This document shows, one piece after another, positions 16,722 through 25,200 of a stretch of 64,000 nucleotides of DNA (positions are counted from its first letter, which is position 1; every line of letters begins with the position of its first letter). Source of the stretch: Paenibacillus sp. FSL H7-0326. Lineage in GTDB: Bacteria; Bacillota; Bacilli; Paenibacillales; Paenibacillaceae. The stretch lies in the NCBI RefSeq assembly GCF_001955535.1, contig NZ_MPVN01000009.1, positions 42,676 to 106,675 of the forward strand, in the 5' to 3' direction. The translations under genes were made by a program, and so were the position numbers. Below the pieces are notes generated by a model, which worked only from the letters and a program-made list of their open reading frames with translations, was not told the origin of the DNA and made no database searches.

Positions 16722-17659
16722 TCATGAATATACAGCAAGAATCTAATCCTATTTCTGTACGACAAAATGAGGAGGGAAGTATTGACCTTCTTGCGGCCAT
16801 GCGCCAGATGTATTATGAGGCTAAAAACGCATCAAGCTATCAGTTTCTTATCTGTGTAGCCTTACCGATCACTTTTCCTTTATTGAAAACTTTTTCCCCA
16901 TCCAATCCTATGTATTTAGGAACCATTACTCTCTTATCGATTCTAGTTATCATCATAAATGATATCTTTGAAAAGGTCGTAAGAGAAAAAAAAGAGAAAG
17001 CTGCCAGGTATCAAGAACTTTTTGATACAAAAGTGCTTGAACTGGATTGGAATGAAGATTTATGTGGACCTAAGGAGAAGGCTATGAAGCACTTGAGATC
17101 CACAGCTCTTAAGTATAAGAAAAAAAATGCATCTCTCGAGAATTTGAAAAATTGGTATCCCACAGTATACTCCAACGTTGATATAGCAGCTGGGCGAGTC
17201 ATGTGTCAAAAAGTAAATACTTCGTGGGATTCTGAGGTTAGAAACGCATATCAGAAGTATTTGTTTATACTGTTCTTTGGTTCCGTTGTTTTACTGATCA
17301 CTGTAGCACTTGTTTTTAATAAAACGGTTTTTGAAACATTGACGTCTATTCTCGTTCCACTATTCCCAATCGGGTACTTTATTTATAAAAGATACGCGGG
17401 TAACCAAAACACCATTTATCAGTTAGAAAAAGTATCGGATAAAGCGGAATCTCTATGGGAACGATTAATAGAAAATTCTAGTCGTAATCTTGGTATTCAT
17501 TCAAGAAAACTGCAGAATGAGATCTATAAACATCGAAGTAGTGCACTAATGGTGTCGGATTGGTTTTACTTTCGAAATAGGAATCAGCAAGAAGAAGATA
17601 TGAATGAGATTGCAAAAGTGGTTGTCGATACATATAAAAAATCGAAACCATCGCATTGA
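16718..17659 (+). CDS. S-4TM family CBASS membrane effector
   Basis: 313 residues starting at an ATGA overlap with the CD-NTase gene. Four membrane helices come in two pairs (about residues 39-57, 62-83, 173-195 and 205-223 from this start) separated by a cytoplasmic region. This matches the SMODS-associated S-4TM effector type. In CBASS the effector is expected to bind the cyclic nucleotide made by its partner and permeabilise or disrupt the membrane, stopping phage spread by cell death. Translational coupling by overlap fits fixed stoichiometry. Confidence 0.8.
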   Translation: MIMNIQQESNPISVRQNEEGSIDLLAAMRQMYYEAKNASSYQFLICVALPITFPLLKTFSPSNPMYLGTITLLSILVIIINDIFEKVVREKKEKAARYQELFDTKVLELDWNEDLCGPKEKAMKHLRSTALKYKKKNASLENLKNWYPTVYSNVDIAAGRVMCQKVNTSWDSEVRNAYQKYLFILFFGSVVLLITVALVFNKTVFETLTSILVPLFPIGYFIYKRYAGNQNTIYQLEKVSDKAESLWERLIENSSRNLGIHSRKLQNEIYKHRSSALMVSDWFYFRNRNQQEEDMNEIAKVVVDTYKKSKPSH

Positions 17660-17737
17660 CATTATAATCTTTAGTAAATGATGCGCATGTTCGTTTTTGT
17701 TCTAGCAAAGTAAGTATATGGTTATAAGAACGACTTT

Positions 17738-17935
17738 AGGAGCAGCCATCACCAGGCTGCTCTTTGATGTGGAGGAAGGAGCCCACAACCCCTCCAGCGG
17801 GATCGATCTACCGTCGTCATCGCTCGAGCTTCGGTGTGTCCGCATGGCCTGGATCCTCTCTCTGGTGATACTGCCTTTGAACAAATCATGGACAGATGGC
17901 CGAATATGGGCTGCAGCTCGATTGCATCCCAGGCT
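17738..17935. repeat. Structured repeat, copy B (downstream of CBASS operon)
   Basis: A diverged second copy of the element at 15352-15545, in the same orientation. It begins with hairpin GAGCAGCCATCACCAGGCTG and keeps CCGTCGTCATCGCTCGA, CGGTGTGTCC, a GGATCCT box and a GCTGCAGCTCGATTGCAT-like 3' end. It fills most of the 17660-17994 gap. The two copies precisely bracket the CD-NTase/S-4TM pair. Confidence 0.6.
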
Positions 17936-17994
17936 GTTTTTATTCCTTATTTCACACAAAAAAAAGAACATGGTGCGCCTGGAAGCTCCATGTT

Positions 17995-18543
17995 TTAATC
18001 TACATTAAATTTCATTATCGCGGTACTTTCATCTTTATACATCTTCCAAAAAGGAAAGCCATACGTACTAATAAACTTATCAAAAAAGGTTAATAGATTA
18101 TCATCACTTAGTAACCACATATAGCCCTCTCCTATAGCGGATGTTACGAATAACTTGTACCCATCTTCATTAACCTGAAGCAAAATATGTTTAGAAGCTC
18201 CTTCAGCAGTAGCAATGACTAGCATGTTAGGCGGGTAGAAATCCTCAAATACAAAATAAAAATCCATTACACGTTTAATAGAACAAATCTCACATTCCCA
18301 ATTGCCAAATTGTAGTCCATCAACAAGCATTAAGAAGCGTTTATAATCATCTGGTAAAATTAATCCACTTTCTCTTTCAATCCAAGCTATTTCAGAGCTT
18401 GGAGCAGGCGGATTCAGTTTAAAGAAATAATCGACTACAACACCCAAATGATAGATTTTTTTCGATTCATCTTTGCTGAACTTTCTGAGCATATCAATCA
18501 AAGACTCAATGGTTAAGGCTGGGAAAAAATCTTCTTCATTCAT
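17995..18543 (-). CDS. SUKH (SMI1/KNR4) immunity protein, partner of HNH toxin
   Basis: 182 residues from the ATG preceded by GGGGAGGTAG. It has the SUKH signature IAWIERESGLILPDDYKRFL, then LMLVDGLQF and a C-terminal aromatic strand region. It lies directly downstream of, and on the same strand as, a secreted HNH nuclease toxin gene, the usual toxin-immunity order. Its job is probably to bind and block that nuclease. A terminator-like hairpin between the two genes may lower its expression relative to the toxin or allow a separate promoter. Confidence 0.75.
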   Translation of the reverse strand: MNEEDFFPALTIESLIDMLRKFSKDESKKIYHLGVVVDYFFKLNPPAPSSEIAWIERESGLILPDDYKRFLMLVDGLQFGNWECEICSIKRVMDFYFVFEDFYPPNMLVIATAEGASKHILLQVNEDGYKLFVTSAIGEGYMWLLSDDNLLTFFDKFISTYGFPFWKMYKDESTAIMKFNVD

Positions 18544-18613
18544 AGTTTTATCACTACCTCCCCTTGGTATGTATTTTAGTCGATTCTTTGTTAAATCGCA
18601 CATCTATTTTAAG

Positions 18614-18658
18614 TAAAACCTGGCGGATTAGCTTCGTAGCTATACCGCCAGGTTTTTT
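18614..18658 (-). terminator. Terminator between toxin and immunity genes
   Basis: A 12-bp inverted repeat (AAAACCTGGCGG / CCGCCAGGTTTT) lies between the toxin stop (18668) and the SUKH start, with T-rich flanks on both strands. A near copy of its stem (AAACCTGGCAT / ATGCCAGGTTT) is found at 21100. Confidence 0.7.
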
Positions 18659-18667
18659 CAAAGAGGA

Positions 18668-19594
18668 TTAGTAGCCGTTGAACCAGCCTGAGACACTTCC
18701 GTGCAAAGCTTTTGGTAAGTGTATCAAATTAGACATCGCATTACTTCCACCATACTCCAGAGGCTTAATGTGATGGATATCATAAAGTGATAAATTTAAA
18801 TCTGCGTTAGGGTAGGTGCTATCATACCAATTTTTATATACCGTATTTAAATTGCTAATCCGATCATGTAAATATCCTTTAACATAATTTGCAGGTGGTC
18901 TTTCTAAGCTCTTACCAGATGTACTGTCACTAAATATAAAGATCCATAGGTTACCTGTTTTATTAATTAGTTTCGACGAACCTTCGACAGGTGAAGCAAT
19001 AAAATCAGTAGTTCTACGCGGATAAAGTTCGATAACAGCTTTATAGTGCCCTGTTCTACGAGGGATACTAACCACATGATCTGTAATATAACTTGCATTA
19101 CTTACTGCTAATCTTTTCACTTCTGTATAAGTACCATACTGTGTGTCCGAACGCATGATTTTAAAAACTGCGTCTACTGGTGGATTTATTAGAGTACCTG
19201 GTGCATCAATATTAAAAGTGTGTCTATGTTCAAGTTTGGAAGCATCATAGGAGTAATCATGATTAATATTGATTAAGACAAGGTTTGATAACGGCTCAAT
19301 TTCGCTCTCAGTTTTATTCTCGGTTGGGGCAATAGAAATTGGAGTTGAAAGAGTTTCACTGAAAGAGGTAGGTAAATCTACAGTTGTAGAATTATCAATT
19401 GAGGACGTGCTTTCAGTTGATTCAGACGGGTCAATGGAAACATGAGTTGAAAGAGTTTCACTGAAAGAAGTAGGCAAGTCTACAGTTGTGGAAACGTTTT
19501 GTGAAGCAATCTCTTGAGGTGTTGTTGCAAATGCTGAGGAGTTCATGGTGAAAAACATGGTTAATGCTAAAGCTGTTCCCAATAATTTCTTCAT
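18668..19594 (-). CDS. Secreted HNH-nuclease toxin with internal repeat
   Basis: 308 residues from the ATG that gives a clean signal peptide (KKLLGTALALTMFFTMNSSAFA). A Ser/Thr-rich linker follows that carries the same unit twice (STTVDLPTSFSETLST at about residues 36 and 74), then a ~110-residue beta-rich domain. The C-terminal HNH nuclease core is SLYDIHHIKPLEYGG ... NLIHLPKALH (last 45 residues). This is the layout of a secreted polymorphic toxin. The co-directional SUKH gene downstream is the likely immunity protein. A more distal in-frame start adds a non-hydrophobic leader and is unlikely. Confidence 0.75.
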   Translation of the reverse strand: MKKLLGTALALTMFFTMNSSAFATTPQEIASQNVSTTVDLPTSFSETLSTHVSIDPSESTESTSSIDNSTTVDLPTSFSETLSTPISIAPTENKTESEIEPLSNLVLININHDYSYDASKLEHRHTFNIDAPGTLINPPVDAVFKIMRSDTQYGTYTEVKRLAVSNASYITDHVVSIPRRTGHYKAVIELYPRRTTDFIASPVEGSSKLINKTGNLWIFIFSDSTSGKSLERPPANYVKGYLHDRISNLNTVYKNWYDSTYPNADLNLSLYDIHHIKPLEYGGSNAMSNLIHLPKALHGSVSGWFNGY

Positions 19595-19986
19595 TCTACA
19601 CTTTCCTTTGTGGTGTATTTTACCATGATAAATTGGTAATTTATACATTATTCCACAAATTTCACCCTGTTCCTTTTTTTCTAAAAAGATTTCTTGCCCT
19701 ATCATCACTTTAATTCCAGCAAGATAAGCTGTTCACTTTCCTTCTTCTTTGTTTGCAATCTCGGGCCCGGTAACATAGATCAATATATTTTTTTAAAAAA
19801 TTTATCTTCCCGGTATATAACCTAATTATTATATGTAAGAAAAAAATTTTAACGATATGTAATTGATTACTCTGGACAGAATTACGGAGCTACTTTGGAC
19901 TTCTTCTTCAAATAAAGTATACGAAATTCATTTTTGGCGAAAATGTAAAAGGGGCAAGCCATCATGAAATGAGGAGTGAAGTCGAT
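19595..19986. other. AT-rich intergenic region
   Basis: The region between the divergent HNH toxin gene and the next plus-strand gene. It is very AT-rich and includes a TTTTTTTAAAAAATTT palindrome near 19790. It probably holds the toxin promoter on the minus strand. I see no gene in it. Confidence 0.4.
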
Positions 19987-20193
19987 ATGAAAGTTGTAAG
20001 GACAGGAATCATCAAAGGTAGCGAATTTATAGGGGCAATTGGGGAACTGGATAATGGAAAGTGGATGGCATCTCTCGCGGCAGTAGCTACAGCTGCAGGT
20101 GGTTTCAACCATCACTACACCAAAGTGTGTGACGATGAGGACAAAGCGGTTAAAGCCATAAACGATACCTGGTCCGAACTGGAGAAAATTTAA
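19987..20193 (+). CDS. Small hypothetical protein (68 aa)
   Basis: The ATG with GAGGAGTGAAG upstream is chosen over an earlier in-frame ATG. The product is a compact alpha/beta protein (KVVRTGIIKGSEFIGAIGEL; later HHYTKVCDDEDKAVKAIND) without a recognised family. It reads like a small domain of a plasmid- or phage-borne protein. It stands alone between gene-poor stretches. Confidence 0.5.
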   Translation: MKVVRTGIIKGSEFIGAIGELDNGKWMASLAAVATAAGGFNHHYTKVCDDEDKAVKAINDTWSELEKI

Positions 20194-20374
20194 TTATTGA
20201 AGTGACACAAGCATATGTAAATCTAAATAGATTCAAAGAGTATAAGAGATAAATCATATGCAAAGAGTCTGCCCGGGCTGCGGTAATGAGCTTGTAGATT
20301 TATACTGCTGATATGGTAATTTAATACCATATGGAATAGTTCGAGAACAGAGAAGAAGAATCTGGAGGTGTATA

Positions 20375-20668
20375 ATGTCAGGTTATCCTATTGAATACCG
20401 ATTTGAAAAAGGATATTTTCTTATTCATTACTCAGCGACTAAATATAGAGAAGGGGATATCGCTGTAGTTAAACTGTTGGATCGGCCTTTTAAAGATAAA
20501 GTAGAAATGATGTTAAACACAAAGAATTATGCTTGCCCAACAAAAGCAGAGTTTCAAAATTTTGATCCATTAACGAATGAAAAACCAGAGTTACTCTCGG
20601 TTGGTCGTTCTATGGAGCAAAATGAGTTTAATAAAATGTGGGATACTATGAATGGATATTTTGAATAA
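20375..20668 (+). CDS. Hypothetical protein (97 aa)
   Basis: Preceded by CTGGAGGTG. It is an aromatic-rich small soluble protein (YPIEYRFEKGYFLIHYSATK) with no recognised domain. The size and neighbourhood (toxin, SUKH genes and remnants) fit an immunity-like protein, but nothing in the sequence proves it. Confidence 0.5.
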   Translation: MSGYPIEYRFEKGYFLIHYSATKYREGDIAVVKLLDRPFKDKVEMMLNTKNYACPTKAEFQNFDPLTNEKPELLSVGRSMEQNEFNKMWDTMNGYFE

Positions 20669-20719
20669 GGAAAGAAGTATTATCTATCTTAAAAGGCAGA
20701 CTTGACTCTGGTTTGTGAG

Positions 20720-21110
20720 GAGGGATCAACAAAAGAGTTTAAGTAGCTTGTTGCCTCAAATAAATCGCCTTCTAATTGTTTTTATTAGAATGAATCATTT
20801 CTTGGAATTCCGTCCATTGGTTTCAATGACTTTCAACTTTATTCTAGTGAATAGCTGGCTTTTGCGTCAACGAAATAACACCTTAAAGGTTATCCCGTAT
20901 CTTACGAGATAGTTTTCCTTAAAGTGTTTTAATTTGTCCCATTTTATTGTGGTTCAGTCCTCCAGCGGCATCTCTTATTTAATAAACAACGAACTTAAGA
21001 GAGCAGTTAGGAACGACAAATGCAATATCTCCGTTGGTATCAATATCAGAATGTGACTATTTGGATGAAGACGACAATGAACTTATTCTTAAACCTGAAG
21101 AAACCTGGCA
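20720..21110 (+). pseudogene. Decayed gene, possibly SUKH-type
   Basis: In one frame the region reads as coherent protein interrupted by several stop codons: NESFLGIPSIGFNDFQLYSS (about 20790-20850), then LKGYPVSYEIVFLKVF (about 20884-20930). After a frame change it continues as SECDYLDEDDNELILKPEE (about 21045-21100). The Gly-Ile-Pro-Ser-Ile and FQLYS pattern resembles SMI1/KNR4 proteins. It is best read as the remnant of an immunity-type gene. The stretch from the terminator to 21402 holds nothing I can identify. Confidence 0.4.
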
Positions 21111-21131
21111 TGATTAATGCCAGGTTTTTTA
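21100..21131 (+). terminator. Terminator after the decayed gene
   Basis: Hairpin AAACCTGGCAT / ATGCCAGGTTT followed by TTT. It sits at the end of the remnant's last readable frame, supporting that this was once a gene. Confidence 0.7.
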
Positions 21132-21402
21132 ATTCCGATTGGCCACAATGGGATTTATATATACGAAACTGTTCCGTTCCTGATAACAAATACTGTATAT
21201 CCTTGTGAAATTTGTTTTAAGAGGTGAGAGAGTTTTGTCAGAAGGCTTGGCTTATCCTCTTCTTCATCTCTCATGTTGAAATTTCCAGTTCATGTCACGC
21301 ATAAAGTTTTGGCGCCATACAGACTAATATTGCTGTGTCAGCTGAAACATCAATCCATTGTCTACACTCTTCTAAGGTTATTTTTTGAAGAGGGCTTCTA
21401 GT

Positions 21403-21858
21403 TTAGTAGTCGGAGCTTTCATACTCATTCCGAGCTTCACCAACTGAAATCACATCAAATTCTCCGTTGATCGCCTGAACCAGCAGCTCGATCTGTTCCG
21501 GTGAATAGCCAAGCCGTTTGGCTCCAAGAATCGCATAACCCAAGCAGGCTCCATTATCCCACTGTCCATCGCTTATCATTTCCTGAAAATCACGATCCAC
21601 TAAAGAGCGAAGGTATTCAGAACGGTTATTGTAGGATTTTGCTTCCAAGTGTTCCCACAACTTTTTGGTCATCGTAAGTGAAACTTTTTTGGTGATTCCC
21701 AAGGAGGGCCGTCCCATCGTTTTGAGTGGGAGCTTCAGTTTCCCGGTAGCCAGATCAAATCTACAATTAACACATAAAATCACTTTCTCGCCATTGGACA
21801 AAAAATCAGTAGTGTCATTTGTGCTTCCGCAGTTCATACAAATCATATGTAAAATCAT
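21403..21858 (-). CDS. Zinc-ribbon plus ribbon-helix-helix regulator
   Basis: 151 residues. The N-terminus has a zinc ribbon (MICMNCGST ... ILCVNCRFD). A central RHH-like segment follows (KKVSLTMTKKLWEHLEAK ... RSEYLRSLVDRD), then a C-terminal region with ACLGYAILGAKRLGYSPEQI. It is probably a DNA-binding autorepressor: two 17-bp palindromic boxes lie directly upstream of its start. Confidence 0.65.
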   Translation of the reverse strand: MILHMICMNCGSTNDTTDFLSNGEKVILCVNCRFDLATGKLKLPLKTMGRPSLGITKKVSLTMTKKLWEHLEAKSYNNRSEYLRSLVDRDFQEMISDGQWDNGACLGYAILGAKRLGYSPEQIELLVQAINGEFDVISVGEARNEYESSDY

Positions 21859-21865
21859 TCCTTCA

Positions 21866-21905
21866 CTTTAGGTTACCTAAAGTATATACTTTAAGTAACC
21901 TAAAG
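21866..21905. promoter_or_regulatory. Twin palindromic operator of the zinc-ribbon/RHH gene
   Basis: Two 17-bp near-palindromes, CTTTAGGTTACCTAAAG (21866) and CTTTAAGTAACCTAAAG (21889), are centred 23 bp apart and together form a larger dyad. They sit immediately upstream of the minus-strand gene start. Confidence 0.7.
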
Positions 21906-21950
21906 TAAAGGAGGAGATGATTCCGGACAGAGAGAAGGAGTTTCATCACT

Positions 21951-22050
21951 CGTCATCTTCTCTATACAGAAGATGACGAAAAATGATATAATAGTAGAAA
22001 CGGAACCGCATTGGACCGTTCGCTAAGAGTAAAAAAACTCGTCATCTTCT
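21951..22050. repeat. Three copies of CGTCATCTTCT, two as a hairpin
   Basis: CGTCATCTTCT at 21951 and its inverse at 21968 form an 11-bp hairpin with a 6-base loop. A TATAAT-type hexamer follows near 21987, and a third, direct copy lies at 22040, downstream of that promoter-like element. The arrangement could be an operator pair around a promoter or a small regulatory RNA. Confidence 0.45.
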
Positions 22051-22140
22051 ATAGTAGTAAAATGAAGGAGTCTCAATACATAATTGGAAGTTATGTAAGG
22101 CTTGGATATTGGATTGCAATTTTATGAGTGGTTTATGTCT

Positions 22141-22281
22141 ATGAATACTTTTCAACAGATCGTATTTGTTGTTGGATTTTATGTAACACTGAAGATAGGC
22201 TGCTTAATTAGAAAAGGTATTGATTGGATTTTTTATCCTCATAAAAAAAGTATTGTAGGCAAAAAACACTTTTGGTTATAG
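22141..22281 (+). CDS. Small single-pass membrane protein (46 aa)
   Basis: A short frame with a hydrophobic N-terminal helix (QQIVFVVGFYVTLKIG) and a basic tail (PHKKSIVGKKH). An in-frame ATG lies two codons earlier. There is no strong ribosome site, so the call rests on the coherent hydrophobic-basic design only. Confidence 0.3.
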   Translation: MNTFQQIVFVVGFYVTLKIGCLIRKGIDWIFYPHKKSIVGKKHFWL

Positions 22282-22316
22282 AAGGGTCTTTTTATAAATA
22301 CATAAGCAACACGAAC

Positions 22317-22342
22317 AGCTGGAAACCCGTCAGTTTCCAGCT
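22317..22342. terminator. Hairpin, possible terminator
   Basis: A perfect 10-bp inverted repeat (AGCTGGAAAC / GTTTCCAGCT) about 35 bp after the small membrane gene. It lacks a T-run. A short GC-rich patch with no gene follows (22360-22430). Confidence 0.4.
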
Positions 22343-22499
22343 AAGTATCTACTTTCCTTGGTTTGGCCAAAGAGATACCGTGGCGCGCGCCATCATTCAT
22401 GTGCATATGTAGTTGAGGGTCGGCCGACTCTCCTATGCTTAATTTTTAGTATTGCCTATCATATATTTTTTAAACATTTACTTCAAAGAGAAAGGAAAG

Positions 22500-22991
22500 A
22501 TGAATACTATGGGTCATGGAATGGGTGGCGGTGGTTCCGATCGTTCATTAAACTCTAGTAAAGAGTTATTGATAGACTTGTTTATGAAAGTTTATGGAAC
22601 AAATTATACTGAAACAGGTAAAGCAAACCGGCTGGGGGATTGGGTTTTAAAAGTAACCGCTCCTAGGAACATTATTGAAAAAGCTTATTTAGGAGAGTTA
22701 GTGCCTATCGAATTTTTGTATGAAAAAGAAAATTCCCTTGAAAACATTCAATTAGTAGAAAAAGATCTACCTTTATGTGATAAGTTAAGAAAGATGTTCG
22801 ATGAGAAAGGAATCAAGCTTTCCTTGTATCAAGTAATTGATATTTGGAGCCAACATTCTGAGGATCTCTTGGCTACTTGGTTGGGATGGGACGGAACATC
22901 TTATGAAGATTTGAATGTTATACGTAAAGAGTTGATTGCCGGAACTAGATCCTCTACTTATCTGTACAATCCATGGGAAGAAAATGAATAA
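22500..22991 (+). CDS. Hypothetical protein (163 aa)
   Basis: The start is chosen at the ATG behind AGAAAGGAAAG. A Gly-rich N-terminus (GHGMGGGGSDRS) leads into a helical alpha/beta domain (LLIDLFMKVYGTNY; LGWDGTSYEDLNVIRKELIAG). No family recognised. It lies 49 bp before a tyrosine recombinase gene on the same strand and may share its transcript. Confidence 0.5.
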   Translation: MNTMGHGMGGGGSDRSLNSSKELLIDLFMKVYGTNYTETGKANRLGDWVLKVTAPRNIIEKAYLGELVPIEFLYEKENSLENIQLVEKDLPLCDKLRKMFDEKGIKLSLYQVIDIWSQHSEDLLATWLGWDGTSYEDLNVIRKELIAGTRSSTYLYNPWEENE

Positions 22992-23039
22992 CAATTTAAA
23001 GGAACGTATCTTGGCTGGGAAAGGAGGAGACTAAAAGAG

Positions 23040-23942
23040 ATGTCTATGATGTTCGGATTGTTTTTACATCATCTGCGTCAGTCAGGAATCTCCGAACGGA
23101 CGATTATAAATTACATATCTACCTGGAACAAATTCGAGAAATGGATGAGAAAATCCGATCCTAATTTAAAAGAACCAGGTGAGGCAACTCAGAAAGATAT
23201 TTCTGATTATAAAAAATACATGCTTATTTCTGGAGGAAAGCAAGGGCAGCCCGCTAAACCAAGTTCAATGCAGCTCACCTTTGTACACTTAAATAGGATT
23301 TTTCGTTTCTTTGCTCAGCAAGGATTAATCCCCGACAATCCGGTAGGACCTATTCAAAAACCACCTGCAGCAAGACGAACTCCAAAATGGCTGAGTCGTA
23401 ATGAGCAAAATGCGTTTCTTCGGGAAGTTAGGGGCCAGAACAGTAAACGGGATTATGCGATCGTGCTTCTGATGCTTCGGGCGGGTCTTCGGGTACATGA
23501 GCTTTGTAATCTGCTCAAAAGTGAAATTACGATGAGCGCACGTGCCGGCAGCGTTTATGTCAGAGGTAAGGGAGACAAAGATCGGATTATACCGCTAGCT
23601 AGTGAAGTTAGATCTGCACTTCAAAGTTATTTTGAAGAAAGAATGGATGAGAGTCCGTATGTCTTTGTTTCTCAGCGATCGAAGAAAATGTCAGTGCGAG
23701 GCGTGCAGCACATGATTGAGAATTATAGAAAACGAACAGGCTTTGATCATTTGACTTGCCATGCATTAAGGCATACATTTGGCCATGATTTAATTAGTGC
23801 TGGTAATGATCTGCAGCAAGTAGCTATGTTGATGGGACATTATAAAGAGGATGGAACTCCAAATATCCAAATGACCATGATCTACACGACTCCAGGAATG
23901 GAAGATCTAACGGCAGCAGTAGAATCTATATCTTGGACTTAA
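23040..23942 (+). CDS. XerC/D-type tyrosine recombinase
   Basis: 300 residues, the usual Xer length. The N-terminal SAM-like core-binding domain spans residues about 3-90. The catalytic domain has the conserved Arg in RAGLRVHELCNLL (about 147), the HALRHTFGHDL box (His-x-x-Arg), MGHYKEDG (second His) and the Tyr nucleophile in MTMIYTTPGM. It has a strong ribosome site (AAAGGAGGAG). It may resolve plasmid multimers or move a local element; no partner site was identified with confidence. Confidence 0.85.
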   Translation: MSMMFGLFLHHLRQSGISERTIINYISTWNKFEKWMRKSDPNLKEPGEATQKDISDYKKYMLISGGKQGQPAKPSSMQLTFVHLNRIFRFFAQQGLIPDNPVGPIQKPPAARRTPKWLSRNEQNAFLREVRGQNSKRDYAIVLLMLRAGLRVHELCNLLKSEITMSARAGSVYVRGKGDKDRIIPLASEVRSALQSYFEERMDESPYVFVSQRSKKMSVRGVQHMIENYRKRTGFDHLTCHALRHTFGHDLISAGNDLQQVAMLMGHYKEDGTPNIQMTMIYTTPGMEDLTAAVESISWT

Positions 23943-24044
23943 ATAAACGGAGGGACATAAGGCGACAGAAGAGATGCTTAATGAGAGACTCAGCCTCTTT
24001 TTTATTAGGTGTATACAGCTGAAGAATATTATTTAGAGGTGTAA

Positions 24045-24422
24045 ATGACGAATTTAGATATTATTTTAATCATTGTACTAGTAGGGCTTCTGATATTCAT
24101 GCGTATTGCAAATAGAAAACTAAAAGACAAATCTATCCTTCTTGAAAATTCAGTTAATTCCGGAAAGCAGAGAATTACAGATCATATGTATAAAGAATTC
24201 AAAGAGATCAGAAAGTATGGAGTTAATTATTTTGAGAATATGTCAGATGAAGAGATAAAACTCTTTATCGAAAAAAATGCGAATCACTTGGAATTGAAAT
24301 TTGAAACTAGAGAACAGGCAATTGTTGACTTGGTACTATACGCTGAAACATATAATCAGGAAGAGTTTGATAAATGGTTTGCAGAGGAAATAAGAAAGCG
24401 AGAGAATAAAGAAGAATCGTAG
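24045..24422 (+). CDS. Hypothetical protein with N-terminal membrane helix (125 aa)
   Basis: A membrane helix (residues about 4-20, DIILIIVLVGLLIFMRI) is followed by a charged, helical cytoplasmic domain with many Glu and Lys. Family not recognised. It has a GAGGTG ribosome site. It stands between the recombinase and another unknown gene on the same strand. Confidence 0.5.
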   Translation: MTNLDIILIIVLVGLLIFMRIANRKLKDKSILLENSVNSGKQRITDHMYKEFKEIRKYGVNYFENMSDEEIKLFIEKNANHLELKFETREQAIVDLVLYAETYNQEEFDKWFAEEIRKRENKEES

Positions 24423-24469
24423 TAGTTGTATTGCCTATGGAATAACAATCAATTTAGGAGGGATCACTT

Positions 24470-25105
24470 ATGTTGAATCAAGATTTATATGATAAGGTAG
24501 TTTACTATAAAGGAAGAGTCTGGACTATATATGCTTTGTCAGACGATCAAGGTGTCTTTGCTTATCAAGGATTGAAACCTTATTCAACGTTTGTATATAA
24601 CGAAAATCGAATTAATCGAAATGTATCATACATAAGTCTTCAAGAAGCATTAGAATGCATTGTAGATGGCGATAAAATTGAAGATTGTATAAAAAACGAA
24701 AAAAAAGCGGAATCAAAGAAGCTCAATAAGAAGATGGCTGTAGATTTTTTGGCTTATCTTACAGGACATACTAAATCAAAAATAAATAGTGAAATTCAAG
24801 AAAATTATAATGGTGGTTTTCAAATTGTATTGGGGGAGGTAAGTTATGATCTTTGGAAAAAGGAAGGTCGGTTACATTTACACCACAATCTACACCAGCA
24901 CGCAATGGGAGCAACTTTTGACTTTGTTACATGGCGACACGATAGTATATATGAAGAAAGAGAGCGTGAGGCGCTAAAAAAAGAAATCATTCAGGGCCAT
25001 TATGATTGGTTACACTCGCTGGCTAATGGTGATGAAGGTCATAAGAAATTGTTTGATGAAAAGATAACCAGCATCAAAGAAGGCACGTTTTATGATGAAC
25101 AGTAA
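24470..25105 (+). CDS. Hypothetical protein (211 aa)
   Basis: Preceded by TTAGGAGGGATC. The N-terminal part looks like a small beta barrel (DKVVYYKGRVWTIYALSDDQ). The middle has a His-rich segment (LHLHHNLHQHAMGA, about 143-156) that could bind a metal. The family is unknown to me. A tRNA-like element follows 95 bp downstream. Confidence 0.5.
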   Translation: MLNQDLYDKVVYYKGRVWTIYALSDDQGVFAYQGLKPYSTFVYNENRINRNVSYISLQEALECIVDGDKIEDCIKNEKKAESKKLNKKMAVDFLAYLTGHTKSKINSEIQENYNGGFQIVLGEVSYDLWKKEGRLHLHHNLHQHAMGATFDFVTWRHDSIYEEREREALKKEIIQGHYDWLHSLANGDEGHKKLFDEKITSIKEGTFYDEQ

Positions 25106-25200
25106 CATTCAATTAACAGAAAGGAAAGGCGCCTAACAAGGTTTAGCGGCCCCTTTCAAATGCTTATTAGCACGGTCGGCGGATTCAAGCATGTAAACTT

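Noticed and set aside
15352..17935. Repeats around the CBASS operon as a CRISPR array or retron RNA
   Set aside because: Only two long, diverged copies 2.4 kb apart with no spacer array, and no reverse transcriptase or Cas gene in the window.
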